Assembly (NCBI RefSeq): GCF_024343675.1
Contig: NZ_RJUD01000013.1
Coordinates: 29,442 to 93,441 of the forward strand
Reading direction: 5' to 3'
From: Lacihabitans sp. CS3-21
Lineage (GTDB): Bacteria; Bacteroidota; Bacteroidia; Cytophagales; Spirosomataceae
Length of the DNA stretch: 64,000 nucleotides
Part shown: in pieces, positions 27,018 to 35,109 of the stretch
How the letters are laid out: the number at the start of each line of letters is the position of its first letter
How positions within the stretch are numbered: the first letter of the stretch is position 1
Notes under the pieces: model-generated
Seen by the model: only the letters and a program-made list of their open reading frames with translations
Databases searched by the model: none
What the model was told of the DNA's origin: nothing
Translations under genes and position numbers: made by a program

Positions 27018-28199
27018 TTGGAGAAGAATTTAATTCAATTTTTATCTATATTTTCAGAAAGTTTTGAAAATAATGTAATTTCAAAAATAACAATTAGTTT
27101 TAAAAATAATATTATTTCTGAAAATATTATTGATGGTGAAATAAAAGCTATTTACATAAAGCAATTTGTTTCTAAAAATGAACGAAAATTGTCTTTTGTT
27201 TTCAGATATCCAACCAAAGATATTACCAAGAATTATGATTTTTTTGAAGCTAAAGAGTTGATTGGTAGCTTGATTGGTGTACAGTTTTTGCAAGCTGATT
27301 TGTTCTTGCAAAATGCCTCACATCATCTGGTTTTTGATAAAAGAGGAAAGTCGAAATTGATTAAAAAAGAACTTGGATCCGAGAGGAAAGTAGAAGAGGT
27401 TCACAACAAAATTAAGAAAAGAATTGTTGAGGATGCTCCGTTTTTAAGACTTCTTGGGGTGTTTACAGCCGAAGGAAAACTAAAGACCGATAAGCAAGAC
27501 AAGTTTGTTCAAATCAATAAATACCTAGAATTTTTTTCTCAAAGCATTTTATCCTCAAATATTTCTGACAATTTTGAGGTGGTGGACATGGGTTCTGGTA
27601 AAGGTTATTTGACTTTTGCTATGTACGATTACCTGACGAGGATTCTTGGAAAAAAGGCCAAAGTGAAAGGCATAGAATATCGACAAGACATGGTGGATTT
27701 GTGTAATAATTTATCAAAAACTGCTGGTTTTGAGGGTCTTAGTTTCGTTCAGGGGACTATCGAAAATGCTGAAATGAATAGCAGTAATGTTTTGATAGCT
27801 CTACACGCGTGTGATACCGCCACAGATGAGGCCATTTTTAAAGGCATAAAGGCGAACGCTCAGATAATAATGGTAGCTCCATGCTGTCATAAACAGATTC
27901 GGAAACAAATTAAGCCGCAAGATGAACTGAATCTGCTCACGAAGTTTGGAATTTTAGAAGAACGCCTAGCCGAGAGTTTAACGGATCTTATAAGGGCTTT
28001 GATTTTAGAGGCTTATGGTTATCAGACCAAGGTTTTTGAATTTATAAATTCAGAACATACACCAAAAAACCTGATGATTTCAGCGGTTTTCAGAGGACTA
28101 GATGAGCATAAGCGAATCGAAAAGTTAAACGAAGTAAAAGCCTTAAAGTCAAGATTTGGAATAAATTTTCACTATTTAGAAAAGCTTTTAGGAGATTAA
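27018..28199 (+). CDS. SAM-dependent methyltransferase (Methyltransf_32-like)
   Basis: The only start that covers the full domain is TTG at 27018; an in-frame stop lies at 26952 and no ATG occurs before the catalytic domain. The 393-residue protein has SAM motif I, VVDMGSGKGYLTFAMYDYL, near residues 190-208, an acidic ribose-binding residue in KVKGIEYRQDMVD, and the later LIALHACDTATDEAIF and MVAPCCHKQIRKQI. The HACDTATD...PCCHK pair is typical of the PF13679 family, which includes the human GSTCD C-terminal domain; some members are thought to act on RNA. The N-terminal 150 residues form an unassigned domain. No signal peptide. It stands alone. Confidence 0.8.
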   Translation: MEKNLIQFLSIFSESFENNVISKITISFKNNIISENIIDGEIKAIYIKQFVSKNERKLSFVFRYPTKDITKNYDFFEAKELIGSLIGVQFLQADLFLQNASHHLVFDKRGKSKLIKKELGSERKVEEVHNKIKKRIVEDAPFLRLLGVFTAEGKLKTDKQDKFVQINKYLEFFSQSILSSNISDNFEVVDMGSGKGYLTFAMYDYLTRILGKKAKVKGIEYRQDMVDLCNNLSKTAGFEGLSFVQGTIENAEMNSSNVLIALHACDTATDEAIFKGIKANAQIIMVAPCCHKQIRKQIKPQDELNLLTKFGILEERLAESLTDLIRALILEAYGYQTKVFEFINSEHTPKNLMISAVFRGLDEHKRIEKLNEVKALKSRFGINFHYLEKLLGD

Positions 28200-28226
28200 A
28201 CTTCTGCTATTTACTTATTTTTATAA

Positions 28227-28844
28227 TCACAAATTCTTAATGATCTCCACCGTTCTGGTTCTTTCGGCTTCTTTTTCTTTTTCGAAATTTATGCCATAAG
28301 AAGTTGGTTGCTTGATATTAGAGTATTGATTTTTCTCCAAAACATTTTCACATTGTTTTATTAATGAAAACACCATTTCGTCTTTTAGGCCTTCGTCCAG
28401 GGCAAGATTGTAAAGTTTAACGGCTTTTGTCAAAATGTCAGCTATGGCTTGAGGATTACGTTGAGACATAGCCAACCTTTGCATTTCATTGGCTTGTTCA
28501 AGTGTAAGTCTTGGATAAAGACCTCTGTTCGGGTCATAAGGATTGATTACCAACAAGTCACCCAAATGCTTTTTGGCGATTTCATATTTTCTAAAAGCTC
28601 TGTAATCCTCGGTTTTTTTCCATAAATACATCGCTCTCGAACTATTCTTTATCTGATTTTCGATGCTTAAATCTCCTTGAAATTCCGGTACTTTGGCTAG
28701 GTCTTTATACAAAAAAAAGGCATCCCAATAGCGTCCAACTTTGAAATAGTCGTCGGCTTCCTCTTTCAAATATTGTTTGGATTGGGCAACTGAAGAGCCC
28801 AAAGTAGCTAAGAAAACGATAGCAATTGAAAGAAATGATTTCAT
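28227..28844 (-). CDS. Secreted TPR-like protein of unknown function
   Basis: This 205-residue protein starts with a signal peptide (FLSIAIVFLATLGSSVAQ) and continues as amphipathic helices resembling degenerate tetratricopeptide repeats (DDYFKVGRYWDAFFLYKDLAK, KAVKLYNLALDEG). It also has FRKYEIAKKHLGDLLVINPYDPN. I do not recognise a named family. It is convergent with the methyltransferase gene (27 bases apart) and divergent from the operon at 29009. It is probably periplasmic and may act as a protein-binding scaffold. Confidence 0.65.
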   Translation of the reverse strand: MKSFLSIAIVFLATLGSSVAQSKQYLKEEADDYFKVGRYWDAFFLYKDLAKVPEFQGDLSIENQIKNSSRAMYLWKKTEDYRAFRKYEIAKKHLGDLLVINPYDPNRGLYPRLTLEQANEMQRLAMSQRNPQAIADILTKAVKLYNLALDEGLKDEMVFSLIKQCENVLEKNQYSNIKQPTSYGINFEKEKEAERTRTVEIIKNL

Positions 28845-29008
28845 TTTGAGTATTTTAAAATTATGATATTAGAGATTTTAATTCGTAAACTTTTCTCTCA
28901 ATAGTTTATAAAATCAATTTTGCGGCCAATTTTATAGTTTATAACGATAAAACTGAAAAATAAATTATATTTTTATGGAAAAAAGCAAGTAGAACTAAGG
29001 GTTAGAGG

Positions 29009-29779
29009 ATGATTAGAAAAGATTTTATTCCATATTTTTCAGCGTTTCTTGAACAGAATAAAATTGAATTTCAATTAATAAATTCTCGCATTTTTCAGAT
29101 CGGTACTTCACGGATAAAGTACTTTGAACGCCTTCCTGATGACTTTGAAGCTCTTAGTCAACCTATAAATATTTGGAGAAATCAATGGGAGAAACACCCT
29201 GAAATTGTCATTTCTAGATTGAGTTCTGTTTTAGGATTAAATCCGAAATTGCCCGCCAGAGTTTGCACAGTCAGAAGAATAAACAAGTGCCTTGCTGAAG
29301 AATTTTTAAATAAAAACCATTTACAGCAGTCCATTGGTGCCAAACTGAAATACGGTTTGTACTTACCCAAGGCTTATTATAGATTACTTCCGAAGGGTTT
29401 TGAACCAGAGTCTGAGGAATTATTGTTAGCGGTTATGACTTTTTCTGGACCGAAAAAATATTATTTGGAGGATAGTATCGTACTTTCTTTTGAACTCATC
29501 AGGTTTTCGAATCTCAATGGATTTAATATTATTGGCGGTTTTACTAAATTGCTAAGATATTTTATTCAAGAAAAAACTCCAGGGAATATAATGACATATA
29601 TTGACGCAGATTGGTCTGATGGAAAAAATTTCTCTAAATTGGGATTTGAACTTATAGAGAAAACCTCTCCGATGTATTTTCAGTTGGATGAAAATCATAA
29701 TCGTGTAAAAGTTAACGACGCTAATGAAGCTGAAGTTATGAATTCGGGAAGTTATAAATACATTTTGAGTGCATTCTGA
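29009..29779 (+). CDS. GNAT-like protein upstream of miaA
   Basis: This 256-residue protein has no signal peptide. The central part (LAEEFLNKNHLQ, LKYGLYLP, LLLAVMTFSGP, SFELIRFSNLNGFNIIGGFTK, IMTYIDADWSDGKNFSKLGFE) has the order of elements seen in GNAT-like proteins of phages and in proteins carried with homing endonucleases, where nHLQG...klGLY...mtFs...RF...GG.sKL...yaD...s.G..y...GF is typical. The substrate is unknown. Its end overlaps the probable GTG start of miaA by 11 bases, so the two are translationally coupled. A role in modifying RNA or a nucleotide would fit the location but is only inference. Confidence 0.6.
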   Translation: MIRKDFIPYFSAFLEQNKIEFQLINSRIFQIGTSRIKYFERLPDDFEALSQPINIWRNQWEKHPEIVISRLSSVLGLNPKLPARVCTVRRINKCLAEEFLNKNHLQQSIGAKLKYGLYLPKAYYRLLPKGFEPESEELLLAVMTFSGPKKYYLEDSIVLSFELIRFSNLNGFNIIGGFTKLLRYFIQEKTPGNIMTYIDADWSDGKNFSKLGFELIEKTSPMYFQLDENHNRVKVNDANEAEVMNSGSYKYILSAF

Positions 29780-30689
29780 ACATATAAATACGGAGTTAAT
29801 TATTATTTTAGGCCCAACGGCTTCTGGCAAAACTACCCTGGCGGTGGATTTAGCATATCACCTAAATGGAGAAATAATCAGTGCTGACAGTAGGCAAGTT
29901 TATAGAAATATGGACATTGGAACTGGCAAAGATTTTTCAGAATATGTAAGACAAGGTAAGGCTATTCCATATCATTTGATTGACATTTGTGAGGCTGGAG
30001 ATAAATATAACCTGGCCAGATTTCAGAATGATTTCAATGAGGTTTTTGAGCAAATAAAATCGAGAGATAGCGTTCCGATACTATGCGGAGGAACCGGTCT
30101 TTACATTCAGGCGGTTATTTCTGATTTTTGGAAAAGTAAGGTGCCCATTAATGAATCTTTCAGATCAGAACTTGATACGCTTGACACAAATATCATTTTT
30201 GATAAATACGGGCGTTATTTGAAGGATTATATTTTTTCAAGTAGGAAACGACTCATCAGAAGGGTAGAAATTTGCGATTATTTGGAAAAAAATCCTGAAT
30301 TCCAAAAGGCAGATTTTAAAGGCTTTAATTTTACAATATTTGGATTAAATCCTGGATTAGAGCTACGAAGAGAACGTATTTCAAAGCGACTCAAAGATAG
30401 ATTTGAAAGCCAAAATATGGTTGAAGAGGTTCGGAATTTGTTAGATTCTGGCGTAAAGGCAGATACTTTGGAGTATTATGGATTGGAGTATAAGTATATC
30501 AGCTATTTTTTAAAAAATGAAATGACTTTTGAGCAAATGTTTTCAAAATTAGAAACAGAGATTCATCGTTTTGCTAAACGTCAAATGACTTTTTTCAGAA
30601 GTATGGAAAGCAAAGGATTTGAAATTAATTGGATTCCTGATAACTTAAAGCAGGAGCAGAAATTAAAGTATATATTGGATAAAATTTAA
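29769..30689 (+). CDS. miaA: tRNA dimethylallyltransferase
   Basis: MiaA transfers a dimethylallyl group to N6 of A37 in tRNAs reading UNN codons. The 306-residue product has the P-loop GPTASGKT (residues 15-22), the DSRQVYR motif (catalytic Asp and tRNA contact), GTGKDF, LCGGTGLYIQAVI and the late RFAKRQMTFFR tRNA-binding stretch. The start is GTG at 29769, the only plausible start upstream of the P-loop, and overlaps the previous gene by 11 bases. The segment around residues 120-200 (KDYIFSSRKRLIRRVEICDYLEK) is shorter than in E. coli, as is usual in Bacteroidota MiaA copies. Confidence 0.95.
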   Translation: MHSEHINTELIIILGPTASGKTTLAVDLAYHLNGEIISADSRQVYRNMDIGTGKDFSEYVRQGKAIPYHLIDICEAGDKYNLARFQNDFNEVFEQIKSRDSVPILCGGTGLYIQAVISDFWKSKVPINESFRSELDTLDTNIIFDKYGRYLKDYIFSSRKRLIRRVEICDYLEKNPEFQKADFKGFNFTIFGLNPGLELRRERISKRLKDRFESQNMVEEVRNLLDSGVKADTLEYYGLEYKYISYFLKNEMTFEQMFSKLETEIHRFAKRQMTFFRSMESKGFEINWIPDNLKQEQKLKYILDKI

Positions 30690-30699
30690 GTAAATTCAT

Positions 30700-32220
30700 A
30701 TGGTTTTGCGATTATTAATAGGCATGATTTTATTTTCCAACCTAGTTTTGGGTCAAAGTAACGTATGTCTATTTACGAATAAACCTGGTAGTGAGGAAAG
30801 TAAAAAACTATTAATTGAAAAAGCTAAGTTGTTTAATATTAATTTAATAGAAGTTCATAATCTTGAAAAGTTAAACGAATTTGAGGCTGTTTTTTTCCTT
30901 GATTTTGATGAAAGCAAACTTTCAATAAAGGATAATTCTGCTTTGGTTTCATTTTTTAAAAACGGTGGTGGAGCTCTAGGGGCATTTGATATTCAGACAA
31001 AAACTACAAATCGGATTTGGTTCGAGCAAATGTTTGGGAAACTTGAAAATCCAATGCCAGAAAAAAAGGACTTGGATTTGATTCCTGTTCAGGATTTGAA
31101 CAATATGGGACTTTCGCCATTGTGGAAAACGCCTTCAGCTGAATTCGTAAATCTAAAAGTGCCAAAATATCTAAAAGCGGTTTTGATGAATTTGGAAGGC
31201 AGGGCTGTTTCTTGGTCTGGTGTTTCTGAACTTTCGAATAAGGTTTATTATACCGCTCTAAAATTAAATTTATCCAGCATTCAAAACCAAGATTTTTTTA
31301 AATCATTGGTGGGTGGTATTAAGTCTGTGGTTTCCACAAAGAAAGATTCTAATATTGAGCCAGTTGTTTTTCCAGAAATTAAAGATTTTAGAGTTTTGAA
31401 ATTGGCCGAAGGTTTTCAAAACGCTCGGGCATTAGAATATTTTTCGCCAACTTATTGCATAATTCTCACCGAAAAAGGTGAGTTGTTTAATTATAACAGT
31501 TTGTCAAAAGAAACTTCATATTTGGGATTATTTGAATCACTTTCAGGTGCTTTGGATATTACAGCGGACCCCGAATTTGGTATCAATGGATACTTTTATT
31601 TTTATTTTGATGGAGACAAATCTACAGTGAAAAGGGTAAAAATGTTGGATGCCAAAAAAGCCGAGTTAGACGACTTTATATTAGAATCATCTATGCCTGT
31701 CAAAAATACCTTTATCAGTAATGTAGATTCTTCAAACATTGGAATGGCAAAATATTATCAAGGCAAACAATTCAGTGTTTCTAAGATTGGTAATATAGAA
31801 GTGTCGACATTAAATGCCGATCAACAAGTGATTGATGTAGAGCCATTTGTTGTTTCTTTTGAAGCTCAATCATTAAAAGGAATTGCACAAAAGGAAAATG
31901 GAGAAATGTTGGTAATGATGAAGGATAGCTTAAATCTTATCCAATATAAATTTGAAAATGGTTTTCCTCCATTTGTGAATTTTACCTTTAAAAATCTTAG
32001 TTTAAAACCACCCTATAAGGTAGAATTTGATACAAATATAGATGAAGGCTATAATTTTGAATGGGAAATTTCGGGTAAAAAATTGGTAGGTAAAAAAGTT
32101 ATTCAAGTTTTTAAAACAGCGGGTGATTATCCAATTAAACTTCGGGCTACCAATGCCAAAGGGCAAACGGACTTTATTCTCAAAACTATAAAAATCGAAA
32201 AAGCCATCACTTTAAAGTAA
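30700..32220 (+). CDS. Secreted ThuA-like / degenerate PQQ-propeller / PKD protein
   Basis: After a signal peptide (LLIGMILFSNLVLGQ), residues about 20-215 resemble a ThuA-type glutamine amidotransferase-like domain (FFKNGGGALGAFDIQ, RIWFEQMFG). Residues about 230-410 resemble a shortened glucose/sorbosone dehydrogenase propeller (FQNARALEYFSP, ALDITADPEFGINGYFYFYF), and about 420-500 a PKD domain (FEWEISGKKLVGK, FKTAGDYPIKLRATNAKG). Larger Bacteroidota proteins join ThuA, sugar dehydrogenase and PKD in this order. Where the dehydrogenase catalytic His motif (NHNGG) is expected, this copy reads SNIGMAKYYQG, so the propeller is probably inactive. It follows miaA by 10 bases in an operon that ends in the hairpin at 32200. 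Confidence 0.65.
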   Translation: MVLRLLIGMILFSNLVLGQSNVCLFTNKPGSEESKKLLIEKAKLFNINLIEVHNLEKLNEFEAVFFLDFDESKLSIKDNSALVSFFKNGGGALGAFDIQTKTTNRIWFEQMFGKLENPMPEKKDLDLIPVQDLNNMGLSPLWKTPSAEFVNLKVPKYLKAVLMNLEGRAVSWSGVSELSNKVYYTALKLNLSSIQNQDFFKSLVGGIKSVVSTKKDSNIEPVVFPEIKDFRVLKLAEGFQNARALEYFSPTYCIILTEKGELFNYNSLSKETSYLGLFESLSGALDITADPEFGINGYFYFYFDGDKSTVKRVKMLDAKKAELDDFILESSMPVKNTFISNVDSSNIGMAKYYQGKQFSVSKIGNIEVSTLNADQQVIDVEPFVVSFEAQSLKGIAQKENGEMLVMMKDSLNLIQYKFENGFPPFVNFTFKNLSLKPPYKVEFDTNIDEGYNFEWEISGKKLVGKKVIQVFKTAGDYPIKLRATNAKGQTDFILKTIKIEKAITLK

Positions 32221-32227
32221 TGGCTTT
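32200..32227. terminator. Bidirectional hairpin between the ThuA-like gene and trxB
   Basis: AAAGCCATCACTTT pairs with AAAGTAATGGCTTT with one mismatch and a small loop. It overlaps the last codons of the ThuA-like gene and lies 23 bases beyond the trxB stop. The reverse side is followed by a T-rich stretch. Confidence 0.6.
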
Positions 32228-32249
32228 CAGTATTTTATAGGCTCATTTC

Positions 32250-33188
32250 TTATTCGTGTTCTCCCAAATATCGTTCTGCATCCAAAGCAGCCATACAGCC
32301 AGTTCCAGCTGCTGTAACTGCCTGACGATAGATTTTATCTTGGGCATCGCCACAAGCAAAAACGCCTTCTATGTTGGTTTTGGTTGAACCTTTTTCTACA
32401 ATTATATAACCTGCTTCATCCAATTGTAAGAAATCATTGAAAATACCTGTATTTGGTTGATGACCAATGGCTACAAAGAAACCGTCAAGTGCTATTTCAC
32501 TTATTTCGCCTGTTTTGTTATTTTTTACGCGGACACCAGTTACACCGTCTGTCCCTAAAACTTCCTCGGTGTCGGTATTGAATAATATTTCAATGTTTGG
32601 CGTGTTTTTAACCCTTGTTTGCATAATTTGAGATGCTCTAAATTCGTCTCTACGAACCAACATTGTAACTTTTTTACAAAGTTTAGACAGATAATGTGCC
32701 TCTTCACAAGCAGTGTCTCCTGCACCTACAATGGCCACATCTTTTCCTCTATAAAAGAAACCGTCACATACTGCACAAGCTGATACGCCCATGCCGTTTA
32801 GTCTTTGTTCAGACTCAATGCCTAACCATTTTGCAGAAGCTCCAGTGGCTATAATTACGGTTTCGGCTGTTATTTCTATGGTTTCGTCAATGATAACTTT
32901 ATGGGCTAAGGGCGTAGAAAAATCCACACTGGTGGCCATTCCGTAGCGATTATCCAATCCAAACCTCTCCGCTTGAATTCTCAAGTCTTCCATCATTTGT
33001 GGACCTTCAATGCCTTGTGGATAGCCAGGGAAGTTTTCAACATCATTGGTGATAGTTAACTGACCACCAGGCTGCATGCCTTGGTACATAACAGGTTTCA
33101 AACCCGCTCTTCCTGCATAAATAGCCGCTGTATAACCTGCTGGCCCCGAACCCAATATCAAAACCTGAACTTTTTCTTGTGTCATCAA
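32250..33188 (-). CDS. trxB: Thioredoxin-disulfide reductase
   Basis: TrxB reduces thioredoxin with NADPH through FAD and a redox-active disulfide. The 312-residue product has the FAD-binding motif GSGPAGYTAAIYAGRAG (residues 13-29), the redox pair Cys138/Cys141 in SACAVCDG, the NADPH-binding VGAGDTACEEA, and the C-terminal FACGDAQDKIYRQAVTAAGTG that contacts the FAD ribityl chain. The start is the double methionine MMTQ; either ATG is possible. Monocistronic. The length is that of the low-molecular-weight bacterial form. Confidence 0.97.
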   Translation of the reverse strand: MMTQEKVQVLILGSGPAGYTAAIYAGRAGLKPVMYQGMQPGGQLTITNDVENFPGYPQGIEGPQMMEDLRIQAERFGLDNRYGMATSVDFSTPLAHKVIIDETIEITAETVIIATGASAKWLGIESEQRLNGMGVSACAVCDGFFYRGKDVAIVGAGDTACEEAHYLSKLCKKVTMLVRRDEFRASQIMQTRVKNTPNIEILFNTDTEEVLGTDGVTGVRVKNNKTGEISEIALDGFFVAIGHQPNTGIFNDFLQLDEAGYIIVEKGSTKTNIEGVFACGDAQDKIYRQAVTAAGTGCMAALDAERYLGEHE

Positions 33189-33465
33189 TTATAATCTTTA
33201 TTTAATAATGCATTTTAGAGCTGCAAAGTTCGAGAATTGGCGTCTTATTTCCATGATAAATGTCACAGAGTCTTTCTTTTTTCTTACCCAATATTAGATT
33301 TCTAGGAAGTTCATGGTCTTAATTGTCTGCCAAAACTTTTGAACAATTGATTTTCTATTTTATTTAGACAAAATTTTTAATTAATAATATTCTCAATTAA
33401 AAATTTTGAGTAACCACCCATGTTGCGTTTAAATGAAGCATTAGTTTATACATTTTCTGACCCAT

Positions 33466-35109
33466 TCAAAATGTTTTTTTTGTGCATACATTTTCGCTCA
33501 ATAATACATTTCTTGGGTCAATTTCCAGTTTATCGGGTTCCTCTCCAATTCTAAATGTTTGCGTTTGTTGTTTTTTAGAGAGATTCATTTTCAATATTTT
33601 TGGAACGGCATCTCCTTTTTTATAGTAAGCAATTTCTACAGGCAGATTGAATAGAAAATCACCATTTTGTGTTAATTGGATAGTTATTTTTTTACTTTTG
33701 GCATCATAATTCCATAAACCATTTATGGCGGGATTAATGGGTTGATAAAGCCATTGTTTAAAGAACAATTTTAAATCTTTTCCTGAAGCCTTTTCCATTT
33801 CCATTCTAAAATCATCAGTGCTAGCATTTAAATTGAAATATTTCGAATAATAGGCCCGAATTCCTTTCTTAAAGTCATTTTCGCCTACTAAATCTCGTAA
33901 CATATGCAATATCCAAGCTCCTTTTTGGTAAGTTAAACTTGAAACAACCTCTTCTTTTTCTGCAGATCGAGGGCTCACAATACTAAAATCTGGTAATTTT
34001 TTCGACATTTTAAAAACCGCTTCTTTGGCTTTTACTATTTCCTTCTCATATTCAGCATTACCATATTCATTTTCAATAAAAAGCATAGTAAAATAAGTGG
34101 TAATTCCTTCACTCAACCAAGCGTCGTCCCAAGTAGCCTCGGTGACGGCATTACCAAACCATTGATGTGCAATTTCGTGAATGATTACGTTTCTTAAACG
34201 TACCTCTCTTTTTCCAGTAATTAGTTTGTCAGAATAAAAAATGGCGGAAGAAGTTTCCATGCCTCCACCTGAGTTTACAGATTGAATATTGGCCAATTTT
34301 TCATAAGCAAATGGCCCAACATAAGTACTGTAAAATTCTAATACTTTTTTTGTAGGTTCATCAAAATCATAAAATCCGGCTTCTCTATCTTTTGCATAAA
34401 CCCATGTTTCAATTGATTTTCCATCAAATTTGTCCACGTATTTTACAGCAAAATCAGCAACTCCCAAAACAAATAACCAGCAGGATACGGGTACGGATTG
34501 TTTCCAATGAGTAAGTTTAATATTGTTGCCTAAATCAGACTCTTCAAGTAATAATCCGTTGGAAATAACTTTATAATGAGCAGGTGCTTTCACAATAAAT
34601 TCGGAAGTTGCTTTGTCGGACGGATGATCTAGCGTAGGCAACCAATGTCTAGCTTTATTAGACCAGTTTTCGCTAAAAAAACTTCTGTCGCCATTTTTTG
34701 TTGGGCCAATTTTCAAGCCATCAAAAGGTACTCCATGGTACTTTATGGTAAATATTATATCTGAGTTGGCAACTGAAGGCGTTGGTAAACTGATCATTAA
34801 CTCATCATTTTGATGGGTAAAATTTATTGGCAAATCCCCAATTTTAATTGAATCAATCAGCATTCCTTTTCCTTTTTTTTCTATAGATTTATTAATCAAA
34901 TCTAATCTAAAACTTTGAGTTCCCTGATTTTTGAACTGAACAGTGATTTTGGCTTTTCCATATATTTCGTCTGTCAAATCTGAAAGTACAAGTTCAAAGG
35001 AATAATGCTTTATGTCAATTTTTTTGTTGATTGGATAGTCATCAGCCAAAGAAATTAACGGGTTTAATATTAGGGATATTCCCCAAATAAATCTCATAAA
35101 AGTTCTCAT
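33466..35109 (-). CDS. Secreted M1 family aminopeptidase (second of an operon)
   Basis: This 547-residue protein has a signal peptide (FIWGISLILNPLISLADD). The zinc site is HEIAHQWFGN with His311, Glu312 and His315, and the third ligand Glu334 in WLSEGITTYF. The substrate-binding motif is GGMETS (282-287), close to the usual GAMEN. The catalytic-proton-donor tyrosine region is also present. It is a short M1 enzyme without the ERAP1-like domain, probably an aminopeptidase in the periplasm. Its ATG overlaps the TAA of the upstream M1 gene by one base, so they are translationally coupled, and they differ clearly in sequence, so this is not a recent duplication. Confidence 0.93.
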   Translation of the reverse strand: MRTFMRFIWGISLILNPLISLADDYPINKKIDIKHYSFELVLSDLTDEIYGKAKITVQFKNQGTQSFRLDLINKSIEKKGKGMLIDSIKIGDLPINFTHQNDELMISLPTPSVANSDIIFTIKYHGVPFDGLKIGPTKNGDRSFFSENWSNKARHWLPTLDHPSDKATSEFIVKAPAHYKVISNGLLLEESDLGNNIKLTHWKQSVPVSCWLFVLGVADFAVKYVDKFDGKSIETWVYAKDREAGFYDFDEPTKKVLEFYSTYVGPFAYEKLANIQSVNSGGGMETSSAIFYSDKLITGKREVRLRNVIIHEIAHQWFGNAVTEATWDDAWLSEGITTYFTMLFIENEYGNAEYEKEIVKAKEAVFKMSKKLPDFSIVSPRSAEKEEVVSSLTYQKGAWILHMLRDLVGENDFKKGIRAYYSKYFNLNASTDDFRMEMEKASGKDLKLFFKQWLYQPINPAINGLWNYDAKSKKITIQLTQNGDFLFNLPVEIAYYKKGDAVPKILKMNLSKKQQTQTFRIGEEPDKLEIDPRNVLLSENVCTKKTF

